Source: an uncultured Lachnoanaerobaculum sp.
Lineage (GTDB): Bacteria > Bacillota > Clostridia > Lachnospirales > Lachnospiraceae
DNA length: 60,342 bases
Assembly: GCA_937925515.1 (NCBI GenBank)
Contig: CALALP010000028.1
Location: forward strand, 1-60,342
Direction of reading: 5' to 3'
Shown one piece after another: positions 28,442-37,109 of the stretch. The translations under genes were made by a program, and so were the position numbers. Position 1 is the first letter of the stretch. The number at the start of each line of letters is the position of its first letter. The notes beneath the pieces are model-generated. The model was not told the DNA's origin. It saw nothing but the letters and a program-made list of their open reading frames with translations, and did no database searches.

Positions 28442-29238
28442 TTGTATGTGATAATAATGAAGTATTGCACCCCTTTTTTATATCAGAATTAAATTTAAAT
28501 ATCTATTCTTATGAAGAATTATGTTTTATTATATATGAAAATCCTGTTTTAGTAAGAGAAAATTTTATCAGTAATGAGCTTTTAGAGTTTATTGATTTGG
28601 AGCTTGGGCTTACTCCCTTAAAATCAAGACTTGTGAAAATGAATCAGGACAAGGTAAGTGATGATGATAAGCTTTATACTATTTTAGGCTATGGAGATGT
28701 TTATTCTCACAATGAAGTAATGAGTTTTAAAAAACTTATTGACAAGTTAAATAAACTTCATAAGGCTGAATATTTAATGATTAAAGCCAATTATCTATTT
28801 GAATTAAGATTATATGGCAGAGCAGTAGTAGATTATAGTAAAATTTTAAAGTTTAATAAGGACAAATATGTAACAACTAAATTTATAGCCTCAGTTTGGG
28901 AAAATCTTGGAAGTGCTTATGCAAACTTATTTATGTATAATAAGGCTTATGACGCATATAATAGAGCTTATGATGTGCTTAAAGATAAGGACATATTAAA
29001 GAAAATGTACAATATAAATCTAATAGAACCAAGTATCAAGCTTTCAAGTGAACTTCTAGGAGATATAGATGAACATGACAAAAATGATTGGGACGAGGAG
29101 TTTGAAAGAGTACTTAATAAAGCAAGCGAAAGTACAAAAGTACATAATATAGAAAATATGTTTAAAAAAGAAGATAGTGATAAACTTTCAAAAAAGATGC
29201 TAAGTGATTGGAAACTTGAGTATAGAAGTATGATGTAA
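28432..29238 (+). CDS. TPR-like helical protein
   Basis: A 268-residue soluble protein that overlaps the DUF5716 gene by 10 nt. GAGG lies 7 nt before the ATG. The middle part contains two helix pairs resembling tetratricopeptide repeats: KAEYLMIKANYLFELRLYGR and VWENLGSAYANLFMYNKAYD, the second very TPR-like (Gly8, Ala20 positions). The C-terminal 80 residues are highly charged. TPR proteins are scaffolds, so it probably joins partners encoded in the same operon, such as the DUF5716 ATPase-like protein. No more specific family is recognised. Confidence 0.7.
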   Translation: MGLIVCDNNEVLHPFFISELNLNIYSYEELCFIIYENPVLVRENFISNELLEFIDLELGLTPLKSRLVKMNQDKVSDDDKLYTILGYGDVYSHNEVMSFKKLIDKLNKLHKAEYLMIKANYLFELRLYGRAVVDYSKILKFNKDKYVTTKFIASVWENLGSAYANLFMYNKAYDAYNRAYDVLKDKDILKKMYNINLIEPSIKLSSELLGDIDEHDKNDWDEEFERVLNKASESTKVHNIENMFKKEDSDKLSKKMLSDWKLEYRSMM

Positions 29239-29247
29239 GGAGAAATA

Positions 29248-29421
29248 ATGATTAATTTTGAAGAAGAACTTGTACACTTCAAGCCAAGTTTGGAAATTTC
29301 AGAAGTGGAAAATACAATAGTAAAAAGTGAAATCGGCGATATAAATGATATTATAATGGATATTTTAAGAAAGCAGGCTAAGGAGTTAGATTCAAATGCA
29401 GGTCAACAACCGTTGCAATAA
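29248..29421 (+). CDS. Small acidic protein, 57 residues
   Basis: A short open frame starting MINFEEELVHFKPSLEISE and ending with AGQQPLQ and a TAA. It is supported by AAGGAG 6 nt before the ATG, by a 9-nt gap to the previous gene and by a 26-nt overlap with the next one. Codon use resembles neighbours. It is rich in Glu, Asp and Ile and would form one or two amphipathic helices, ending in a Lys-Gln-Ala-Lys-Glu stretch. It is probably translated with its neighbours and may be an adaptor or inhibitor of an operon product. No family recognised. Confidence 0.65.
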   Translation: MINFEEELVHFKPSLEISEVENTIVKSEIGDINDIIMDILRKQAKELDSNAGQQPLQ

Positions 29422-30724
29422 GTTATCAAACAGTTATTATAATTTAGGACTTGAAAAAGCAAAGATAAGAAACCTTTCAGCTGCAATAACATATTTAAAG
29501 ACTGCTTTAAAGCTTAATAAAAATAATACTGATGCAAGGAACTTGCTAGGTCTAGTTTACTTTGAAATAGGAGAAACAGCTGAGGCTCTAGTTCAATGGG
29601 TTATAAGTACAAATTTAAATCCTGAGGATAATGATGCCAACATTTATCTTTCAAAGCTTAGAAAAAAGCCGGGTCAATTAGACATTAATGAACAAAATAT
29701 AATTAAATTTAATCAAGCACTTAATTATGTACATACAGGAAATGAAGATCTTGCACAAATTACACTAAATAGGATAGTAGAAGAAAAGCCCAAATATGTT
29801 AAGGCTTTACTTTTGCTATCTCTTTTGTATATAAGAAAAGAATCATATACTAAAGCAAGAAAGACACTTGCTGCCGTACTTAGAATTGATAGATATAATA
29901 CTTTAGCATTACAGTATTTAAATGAAGTCAAACTAAAGTTAATGAAACCTGAACAAGGAAAAAATAAGGATAATAAAAATAAGAATATATTTTCACATAA
30001 TCAAATGCAGGACGACGAGGTTATAATACCGTCTACATATAAAGAGTATACAGGTTGGCAAACAGTAGTAAATATCGGTGCAGGACTTATAATCGGTGCT
30101 GCAAGTATATTCTTTTTATATATTCCTACTATGACTGCAAGATTAAATAGTAAACATAATTCTGAATTAATCGCAATAAGTGAAAAGTTAAGTAATGCAA
30201 ATAATGAAGTATCTACATTATCAAAGTCAAATACAGAATTAAAATCAGAAAATGAGAGATTAACTTCAGAGTCAAATTCAAATGGAGAAACTACAAAAAA
30301 TCAAATAATACAGTATCAGAAGTTAGTAGGACTTGTGGGGGCTATGAACTCAAAGAAGATTCCAGAGGCGGCAATTATTTATGCAACCATGGATTCCTCA
30401 CAAATAGTAGACATTCCTGAAAGTGGAGTTTCAGTAAAAGCAGTTTATAATGAAATTGCAAGTAGGTTAAATGTTGAGGGCTACAAGCCACTACTTACCC
30501 TAGGGGATACCTCAATGGCTGCAAAAGATTATAATACGGCAATTTCATATTATGATATGGCAATAAGTATAAAACCTGATTATGTGGAGGCAATGTATAA
30601 AAAAGCAACTGCTTATAAGGCATCAGGCAATGAAGATGCTGCAAATGGAGTTTATAATGAAATTATATCAAAGTTTCCAAATTCAGAGTATGCAACTAAA
30701 GCAAGAACAGATAGAGGTTTTTAA
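29396..30724 (+). CDS. Membrane-anchored TPR protein
   Basis: A 442-residue protein in three parts. Residues about 10-185 hold four or five TPR-like helix pairs (LGLEKAKIRNLSAAITYLKT is the clearest). One transmembrane segment follows near 215-237 (VVNIGAGLIIGAASIFFLYI). A coiled-coil linker (SEKLSNANNEVSTLSKSN, about 255-300) leads to a second set of TPRs at 360-435. Both TPR sets thus lie on opposite sides of the membrane. AAGGAG lies 10 nt before the ATG at 29396. It overlaps the 57-residue gene. A membrane scaffold for the operon products is the simplest inference. Confidence 0.8.
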   Translation: MQVNNRCNKLSNSYYNLGLEKAKIRNLSAAITYLKTALKLNKNNTDARNLLGLVYFEIGETAEALVQWVISTNLNPEDNDANIYLSKLRKKPGQLDINEQNIIKFNQALNYVHTGNEDLAQITLNRIVEEKPKYVKALLLLSLLYIRKESYTKARKTLAAVLRIDRYNTLALQYLNEVKLKLMKPEQGKNKDNKNKNIFSHNQMQDDEVIIPSTYKEYTGWQTVVNIGAGLIIGAASIFFLYIPTMTARLNSKHNSELIAISEKLSNANNEVSTLSKSNTELKSENERLTSESNSNGETTKNQIIQYQKLVGLVGAMNSKKIPEAAIIYATMDSSQIVDIPESGVSVKAVYNEIASRLNVEGYKPLLTLGDTSMAAKDYNTAISYYDMAISIKPDYVEAMYKKATAYKASGNEDAANGVYNEIISKFPNSEYATKARTDRGF

Positions 30725-30736
30725 ACAGGAGGTTTT

Positions 30737-32242
30737 ATGTTAGATGAGCAAAAAATCATTTCCATGGCACCAAATCAAAATGCAGTGGCAAATGGTAGAA
30801 AAATTTCAAACAGTAATGGTTTTGTAAAAAGAGAAAAAAGTAAAGACAAAACTTTCTATATGGGAGAATGTAAAGGAAGTGGTAAAAGTAATTATGTAGT
30901 ATCAGGAGATTTTATAGACCCTGATAATCCTATATTTAGATGCTCTTGTCCAAGTAGACAATTTCCTTGTAAACATAGTATTGGACTTATGTTTGAGATA
31001 ATTTCAAATAAAGAATTTGCAGAATGTGAAATTCCTGACAGTATAATTGAAAAAAGGAATAAAAAAGAGGCAAGAGAGGCTAAAAAAGAGGCAGAAGTTA
31101 AGGAAAATAAGCCGAAGAAAGTAACTAAAGTTTCAAAAGCTGCAAGACTTAAAAAAATTAATAAGCAACTTGAGGGACTTGAACTATTAAAGAAAATGAC
31201 TGATAAACTTCTTAGTACAGGTTTAGCCTCAATCTCAGGAACTTCACTTATGGATTATAGAAGTTTAAATAAGCAATTAGGCGATTATTATCTTCCGGGG
31301 CCACAAGCAATATTTACAGAGCTAATCTATGGGCTTGAAAAGATACAGGGTATATATTCAAATGCTGACACAGTTAAAAATCAATCGCATTCAAGCTTAA
31401 ATGTGGAGGAATCAAATCTACATTTAAAAGAATATGAAAAGGTTATAGATTGCCTAAAGAGATTAAGATTTTTAACAAAGAAATCAACTGATTATTTAAA
31501 TTCTAAAATTGAAAATGATGATTCAAGCCATGATGACAACATTTTATATGAGGCACTTGGTGGAATTTGGAAACTTTCAGAGTTAAATGCACTTGGCTTA
31601 AATAAGGAAAATGCAAAACTTGTGCAGCTTTCATTTGAGGTTATATATGATGAGGCAAAGAAAGAATTTGTTGATAAAGGATATTGGATTGATTTAGAGG
31701 ACGGAAAGATTTCATTTACAGCAAATTATCGTCCTTTAAAGGCACTTAAATATATAAATCAAGAAGATAGTTGTTTTGAAGTAGTTTCTCCAAATATGCT
31801 CACATATTATCCGGGAAATGACATTGAAAATAAGAGAATACGTTGGGAAATGGCTGCATTATCACATATAGAAGAAAATTTGTATTCAGATATTAAAAAG
31901 TTTGCATTTAACAATATCCAAGAAATGGTAAAACATTCTAAGAATGAACTTAAAAATGCACTTTCAGATGGTACTTTAGGAGTGCTTATAAAATTTGATA
32001 AACTACTACTAGAAAGAGGTAGTGGGAAAGTTTTACTTAAAGATTTTAATGACACAACCATAGAGCTTGCCTCACATAATCAGAGCGTTACTCAAATGTC
32101 CTCAATTAAGTTTTTACCTGAGAGTGTAGCAGAAAATCAAGTTTTATTTGGACTTGCTTATTTTGACATTATTAAAAATACCATAATTTTAGACCCAAGA
32201 AGTATTATTACAGACAATGCTATAATTAGGTTGTTGTACTAA
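30737..32242 (+). CDS. SWIM zinc-finger protein (YehQ-like)
   Basis: A 501-residue protein. Residues 69-80 read CSCPSRQFPCKH, the CxC...CxH core of the SWIM zinc finger, which binds DNA, RNA or proteins. A Lys-rich helix follows (about 105-150: KKEAREAKKEAEVKENKP). The rest is alpha/beta without recognised catalytic residues. A SWIM protein next to a HEAT-like protein and a MoxR ATPase matches the YehQ/YehL class of MoxR loci known by gene neighbourhood. AGGAGG lies 5 nt before the ATG. The role in such loci is not established. Confidence 0.8.
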   Translation: MLDEQKIISMAPNQNAVANGRKISNSNGFVKREKSKDKTFYMGECKGSGKSNYVVSGDFIDPDNPIFRCSCPSRQFPCKHSIGLMFEIISNKEFAECEIPDSIIEKRNKKEAREAKKEAEVKENKPKKVTKVSKAARLKKINKQLEGLELLKKMTDKLLSTGLASISGTSLMDYRSLNKQLGDYYLPGPQAIFTELIYGLEKIQGIYSNADTVKNQSHSSLNVEESNLHLKEYEKVIDCLKRLRFLTKKSTDYLNSKIENDDSSHDDNILYEALGGIWKLSELNALGLNKENAKLVQLSFEVIYDEAKKEFVDKGYWIDLEDGKISFTANYRPLKALKYINQEDSCFEVVSPNMLTYYPGNDIENKRIRWEMAALSHIEENLYSDIKKFAFNNIQEMVKHSKNELKNALSDGTLGVLIKFDKLLLERGSGKVLLKDFNDTTIELASHNQSVTQMSSIKFLPESVAENQVLFGLAYFDIIKNTIILDPRSIITDNAIIRLLY

Positions 32243-32257
32243 ATAGGAGAAATAAAG

Positions 32258-34159
32258 ATGAATTTACAGGCATTATATGAGTTAAGAGAAAGATTAAAAA
32301 ATATAGTTATTGCAGGTACATCACTTATTGCAGATGATTTCAGGTTAAAAAAAGCAATAGAAAATTTTGAACCACTCTCAAAGGCAGCCCCTGTTTTTAA
32401 GCAAATTTATGAACTTGCAAATAGAATCACAAGCAAAGAACCTGACTTACTTTTAGATTGTTTAGTACTTATAGATGCAGTCATTTGTACACAAGCAAAG
32501 ACCGAAAAGTGCGAAGATGCTGAGGTTCTAACTAATCAAGCTGACTTTAGTGAATATAAAAACATTTCCTATAAAAGACTTTACCCTGTTTTAAATGCAC
32601 TTGAAACTAAGGGAAGTGGTAGATATGAAATCTTACATGAAACTTATAAAAGACAACCTACAATTTTTGAAGATTATAGAATAAAGCAAAAATTAGTGCT
32701 TGCTTTAGGGGATTCTTACTCTGAAATAGCAGATATGGTAAAAGATTGGCTTTCTAAAGAAGATAAAAGCATTATACCACTTTTAATGGAGAACTTTGAC
32801 CCAAAGGGTGGTAAAGAAATGGCAAGAAGAATAGAAGTTATTATTAAAGTAGCAAAGACTGATTTAAATGATTTCTATTTAGATATGACTAAGGAGGGAA
32901 ATGCTGATATAAAAGTACTTGCTATAAAGGCATTGTCAGAAAATCCAAGCAATGAAGAATATCTCAAAGGCTTATTAAATACTGAAAAAGGCAAGGTTAA
33001 AGAGGAAGTCTATACTGCACTTGCAAAATTTGATTCTGTTGATATAGTTGAGGTATGGAGTAAGGCATTTAAGAAAAATGTTGTTAAAATGGCAAACTTA
33101 CTTCCTTTTAAGATAAAGGACTGGATGTCAAACATTATTTATAGAGAACTCGTGAATTTAAAAGAAGATTACTTTAAAATCTCTAGTGATAATACATTGA
33201 CAAAGGAAGATAAAAAGAAAAAACTTGAAGAAATAAGGAACAAATTAATAGCAATTCTAGCAAATACAACTAATACAGATAATGAAGATATAATTTCCAT
33301 ACTTGGAGATTTGGTTCAAATAGAGCCTGAGTATGCACTAATTTCATTAAAGAATATATGTTTGTCAACAAAGTCAGAAAAGGCAATCAAACTTGCAAAA
33401 GATTTATTTGATAAATATGAAAATGAAGACTTTTTAGGTACAGCTTTTGCAGCCTATATTATAAGTGAGCCGAAAGAAAAAGTTTTTGATAGATTTTCAA
33501 GATATTTAAGCCAAAAGCCACTTAAGAGTCTTACTGACAAAGAACGTAAAATGCAAAAAGCATTTTTTAATTCGCTTTGGTGGGTATCTGTTAAAGACAA
33601 TAAATATTGTTATAGATTAACTTATACCAACAATGAGAAAGAAGAATGTGCTTTCAAAGATAATCTCGATAGTAGATTTATTACTTATATAATTAATACA
33701 GAAATGGAAATAGATAGTCGTGCTTATGGCTACTATATATACATGAGTAATACAAAAGAAAGCCTGTTAAGCAGCTTAGTAATTGATGATGAAAAGATAA
33801 AGAAAGAAATAGGAAACTATACCTATGATAGAGTCAGAAAACAGTTATTAACTCAAGGAGAAGTAAACTTGCTTAAGTTATGTGATTGGAAAGAGTATGA
33901 TGATATACTCAAAGGAACAGTTGATATAGCAAATCAAAGCAAAAAGAATTTTAGCTATTATGAATTGTTACGCATAGAAAATAGTTTAAAAGAACTTCCT
34001 GTTGATGATGAGAAGTTAAAACAAATAGTGGATAATGCCCTTTTAAATCTTCAAGAAAAAGATACTAAGAAGTCCACAGATAAATATACTTTAAAAAATA
34101 CTTTAACTAAAGTTTCAGAACAACTTGGCAATGGAGTAAAAAAAGAACATTTAAATTAA
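32258..34159 (+). CDS. HEAT-repeat-like helical protein
   Basis: A 633-residue soluble protein. Between residues about 150 and 280 helix pairs resemble HEAT repeats (for example DIKVLAIKALSENPSNEEYLK and EEVYTALAKFDSVDIVEVWS), and further helices run to the C-terminus. Such solenoids scaffold partners. Its place between a SWIM protein and a MoxR ATPase, with 15-nt and 18-nt gaps, matches the helical subunit of MoxR-SWIM loci. I see no enzymatic motif. An AGGAG ribosome site lies before the ATG. Confidence 0.75.
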   Translation: MNLQALYELRERLKNIVIAGTSLIADDFRLKKAIENFEPLSKAAPVFKQIYELANRITSKEPDLLLDCLVLIDAVICTQAKTEKCEDAEVLTNQADFSEYKNISYKRLYPVLNALETKGSGRYEILHETYKRQPTIFEDYRIKQKLVLALGDSYSEIADMVKDWLSKEDKSIIPLLMENFDPKGGKEMARRIEVIIKVAKTDLNDFYLDMTKEGNADIKVLAIKALSENPSNEEYLKGLLNTEKGKVKEEVYTALAKFDSVDIVEVWSKAFKKNVVKMANLLPFKIKDWMSNIIYRELVNLKEDYFKISSDNTLTKEDKKKKLEEIRNKLIAILANTTNTDNEDIISILGDLVQIEPEYALISLKNICLSTKSEKAIKLAKDLFDKYENEDFLGTAFAAYIISEPKEKVFDRFSRYLSQKPLKSLTDKERKMQKAFFNSLWWVSVKDNKYCYRLTYTNNEKEECAFKDNLDSRFITYIINTEMEIDSRAYGYYIYMSNTKESLLSSLVIDDEKIKKEIGNYTYDRVRKQLLTQGEVNLLKLCDWKEYDDILKGTVDIANQSKKNFSYYELLRIENSLKELPVDDEKLKQIVDNALLNLQEKDTKKSTDKYTLKNTLTKVSEQLGNGVKKEHLN

Positions 34160-34177
34160 AACCAAATAGGAGAGATT

Positions 34178-35263
34178 ATGTCAAAATTACAAAGACTTCC
34201 GGCAGAACAACTTTTTCAAAAAGAACTAGATACACTTATTGCAAATGAAAAATATCCTATCCCAACAGGTTGGCGTATGTCGCCACGCTCTGTATTAACT
34301 TATATATGTGGTGGAGATGTAGGAGGAGTTGAGATTGTACCAAAATACATAGGTAATCAAAGACTTGTAGAAATTGCAATATCCACACTTGTTACAGATA
34401 GGGCTTTACTACTTATAGGAGAACCGGGAACTGCAAAATCTTGGCTTTCAGAACATTTGACAGCAGCTATCAATGGCGATTCTACACGAGTTATACAAGG
34501 AACTGCAGGAACTACTGAAGAACAGATACGCTATTCTTGGAATTATGCAATGCTTATTGCAAATGGTCCGTCAAAAGAGGCTATGATTAAAAGCCCTATT
34601 TTTACAGCAATGGAAGAGGGCAAGGTTGCAAGAGTGGAGGAGATTTCAAGATGTGCCTCTGAGGTTCAAGATGCACTTATATCATTATTATCAGAAAAAA
34701 GAATTTCTGTGCCTGAATTAAATATTGAATCCCCTGCTGCAAAGGGATTTTCAATAATTGCAACTGCAAACACTCGTGATAAGGGTGTAAATGAAATGTC
34801 GGCAGCACTAAAAAGACGTTTTAATATAGTAGTTTTGCCAAGCCCTGATAGTCTTGAGGCTGAAATGGATATTGTAAGAACTAGAATTAGCCAATTATCA
34901 GAAAATCTTGATTTAAACTCAAATCTTCCTGATGAAGATACAGTTGAAAAAGTTTGTACAATATTTAGAGAACTTAGACTTGGAACTAGCCTTGACGGAA
35001 AACAAAAGATTAAACAGACTGCTAATGTACTTTCTACTGCTGAGGCTATATCACTTCTTGCAAACAGTATGGCACTTGCAGGAAGTTTTGGAACAGGCGA
35101 TATAGAGGCAGTGGATATAGCTGCAGGACTTCAAGGAGCAATAGTAAAAGAAGATTCAAAAGATAAGAAGATTTGGGAAGAATACCTTGAAAATATAATG
35201 AAAAAGAGAGGTTCTTCTTGGCTACCGATTTATAAGGAATGTAGTAAACTAAATAAGGGGTAA
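34178..35263 (+). CDS. MoxR-type AAA+ ATPase (YehL-like)
   Basis: A 361-residue ATPase. Walker A is GEPGTAKS (81-88). The Walker B region reads KVARVEEISRC (149-159): where MoxR proteins usually carry DE, Glu-Glu is found, a feature I also associate with the YehL group. Sensor-1 lies in SIIATANTRDKGVNEMSAA, and SALKRRF-type arginines follow (AALKRRFNIVVLP). MoxR ATPases generally act with VWA-domain partners as metal- or cofactor-insertion chaperones. Here the usual VWA gene does not follow. AGGAG precedes the ATG. Confidence 0.85.
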   Translation: MSKLQRLPAEQLFQKELDTLIANEKYPIPTGWRMSPRSVLTYICGGDVGGVEIVPKYIGNQRLVEIAISTLVTDRALLLIGEPGTAKSWLSEHLTAAINGDSTRVIQGTAGTTEEQIRYSWNYAMLIANGPSKEAMIKSPIFTAMEEGKVARVEEISRCASEVQDALISLLSEKRISVPELNIESPAAKGFSIIATANTRDKGVNEMSAALKRRFNIVVLPSPDSLEAEMDIVRTRISQLSENLDLNSNLPDEDTVEKVCTIFRELRLGTSLDGKQKIKQTANVLSTAEAISLLANSMALAGSFGTGDIEAVDIAAGLQGAIVKEDSKDKKIWEEYLENIMKKRGSSWLPIYKECSKLNKG

Positions 35264-35266
35264 ATT

Positions 35267-35542
35267 ATGAATAATTATAATTTTAAAGTAGTAGCAGAAC
35301 TAAGAAATGACCTGACAGAAGTTCAAAGAGAGTCTATAATAAAAGAAATTAATGAATTACAAGATAAATTTAAGATTATAAAAATTGATGATTTTACATA
35401 TTGTAAGTCAGGCAAAATAAAAGAACATGACGATTTTGGTGCAGTTTCATTTTTCTTTTTTGCATTAGAAGATATAAAAGAATATTTTAAAAGATTAGAA
35501 TATTATGATTTATGGGAAGGAGATAAGCGTATTGCCGTCTAA
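35267..35542 (+). CDS. Small protein of unknown function, VapD partner candidate
   Basis: A 91-residue protein that begins three bases after the MoxR stop. Its predicted pattern of strand, helix (LTEVQRESIIKEINELQDKF), strands and helix (EDIKEYFKRLEYYDLWEG) fits a small alpha/beta fold. No known motif is visible. The next gene, a VapD-like protein, most likely starts inside its end (TTG at 35532, 11-nt overlap). This tight pairing is like a toxin-antitoxin pair, in which this protein would be the antitoxin or a regulator, but nothing else supports that. Confidence 0.6.
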   Translation: MNNYNFKVVAELRNDLTEVQRESIIKEINELQDKFKIIKIDDFTYCKSGKIKEHDDFGAVSFFFFALEDIKEYFKRLEYYDLWEGDKRIAV

Positions 35543-35903
35543 ATCTGATATATGGAAAAATGGAGTTGTTTTGTCTTTTGATTTAGATACTATAAAGTTA
35601 AGAGATTATTATTCAAAGACTTCTCCACAAGGAGCTTATGAGGTTATCAAACATTTTCTAAAAAAGAATGGTTTTAAACATGAAAAAGATAGTGATTATG
35701 TGAATGACAAGATTGATAAAATCACAACAGCTAAACTTATATATAATTTTTCAAAAAGTAATAAATGGTTTCCCTTATGTATAAATAAAATGAATATAAG
35801 TCCTAATGTAGAATCACTTGACATTTCTTTGCAAATAGTACAATTAGCTGATAAAAAGTGGAAAGCAAAAAAAGATAAAGAGAACCTATTAAATAAGGAA
35901 TAA
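35532..35903 (+). CDS. VapD-like protein (Cas2-related RNase fold)
   Basis: A 123-residue protein if the TTG at 35532 is the start: AAGGAG lies 9 nt upstream, whereas the in-frame ATG at 35505 lies before that site. The core VVLSFDLDTIKLRDYYSKTS, then AYEVIKHFLKKNGFKHE, YVN and a later WFPLCINKMNISPNVESLD, follows the order seen in VapD proteins: a first strand with a catalytic-type Asp (SFDLD), a helix ending in GF, then W(F/I)P and a final strand. VapD proteins are Cas2-like ribonucleases in toxin-antitoxin modules. Assignment is by pattern only. The C-terminus is Lys-rich. Confidence 0.6.
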   Translation: MPSKSDIWKNGVVLSFDLDTIKLRDYYSKTSPQGAYEVIKHFLKKNGFKHEKDSDYVNDKIDKITTAKLIYNFSKSNKWFPLCINKMNISPNVESLDISLQIVQLADKKWKAKKDKENLLNKE

Positions 35904-35924
35904 ATATTTATAATGAGGTTTTAA

Positions 35925-36965
35925 ATGAATTATATTGGCTCAAAATTATCCTTACTTCCTTTTATTTTTGAAACTGTTGAAAGCCTAAGCAATTTACCAA
36001 AGCAGCCTAGCATTTGTGATATGTTTACAGGAACAGGTATAGTTGTAAAGTCTTTTAAAAAAAGAAATTATCAGGTTATGGCAAATGATTTACAGTATTA
36101 TAGCTATGTAAGAGCAAAACATTTCATTGAAAATAATGAAGAGTTAAAATTCATAGATTTAAGTAAAATAGGTATTACTCCATTTGAATATTTAAATAAT
36201 TTACAAGGTAGGGACGGATTTATTTATAATAATTATGCTCCTAGTGGCACAATAAATGGAGAGTATACTAGGGTTTATTTTTCAGATAAAAATGCAAAAA
36301 AAATTGATGCGATAAGGCTTAAGATAGAAGAGTGGAAAGAAAAAAAATTAATAAATGATTCAGAATATTTTTATCTAATTGCCTCTTTGATAGAAAGTGC
36401 AGACAAGGTTGCAAATACAGCCTCAGTGTATGAGGCATTTTTAAAAAAAATTAAAAAAACAGCCCAAAAAGAGCTTACACTACTACCTTTGGATATAGTC
36501 ATTTCCAATAATAAGACGAAAAATCAAGTATTTAATAAAGATGCCAATGTGCTTATTAGGGAGATTAAAGGAGATATTTTATATTTAGACCCACCTTATA
36601 ATACGAGAAAATATAATACAAATTATCACATGCTTGAAACTATTGCATTATATGATAATCCTAAGATTAAAGGTAAAACAGGTGTTCGTGTTGATGAAGA
36701 AAAAATTTCAAAATATTCAAGCAAAAAAGAGGCTCGTTTTGCTTTTAAAAACCTTATTGAAAATGCAGATTTTAAGTATATCTTATTAAGTTATAATGAT
36801 GAGGTCATCATTTCCTTGGAAGAAATAGAAGAGATAATGTCAAAATACGGAAAGTATTCGAGAAAAGAAATGAAGTATAAGAGATTTAAGGCAGATAAAG
36901 ATAGTAATAGAGAGCATAAAAAGGACTCAGTGGTTGAATATATACATTGTTTAGAGAAAAAATAG
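35925..36965 (+). CDS. D12-class DNA N6-adenine methyltransferase
   Basis: A 346-residue enzyme that methylates adenine in DNA using S-adenosylmethionine. MNYIGSKLSLLPFI is the typical N-terminal motif X of D12-class (Dam/FokI-like) enzymes. DMFTGTGIVVKSF is motif I (FxGxG type), DLQYYSYVRA follows, and DPPYNTRKY at residues 222-230 is the catalytic motif IV. KGKTGVR lies just after. The sequence is longer than Dam (about 270). No restriction endonuclease is seen on either side, and the next gene is enolase, so this looks like an orphan or the surviving part of a restriction system. The target sequence cannot be predicted from here. Confidence 0.88.
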   Translation: MNYIGSKLSLLPFIFETVESLSNLPKQPSICDMFTGTGIVVKSFKKRNYQVMANDLQYYSYVRAKHFIENNEELKFIDLSKIGITPFEYLNNLQGRDGFIYNNYAPSGTINGEYTRVYFSDKNAKKIDAIRLKIEEWKEKKLINDSEYFYLIASLIESADKVANTASVYEAFLKKIKKTAQKELTLLPLDIVISNNKTKNQVFNKDANVLIREIKGDILYLDPPYNTRKYNTNYHMLETIALYDNPKIKGKTGVRVDEEKISKYSSKKEARFAFKNLIENADFKYILLSYNDEVIISLEEIEEIMSKYGKYSRKEMKYKRFKADKDSNREHKKDSVVEYIHCLEKK

Positions 36966-36986
36966 GTAAAATAATTATATTTCATC

Positions 36987-37015
36987 TTGCCAAAAATATA
37001 ATTTTATAAGATAAT
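36987..37015 (+). promoter_or_regulatory. Promoter of eno
   Basis: TTGCCA (36987-36992), 17-nt spacer and GATAAT (37010-37015), about 95 nt before the enolase start. Confidence 0.55.
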
Positions 37016-37109
37016 AGTGTTGTAAATAGACTTTGTATCAGAGTATTATGAATTTGTATTATTCTTATCAAAGTTAAGTAAATACAATTTTTTAGGAGGT
37101 TATACTAAC

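Noticed and set aside
23601..36965. CRISPR or phage-defence island
   Set aside because: VapD is Cas2-related and a methyltransferase is present, but there are no direct repeats with spacers, no Cas1 and no nuclease. A defence role remains possible but is not shown.
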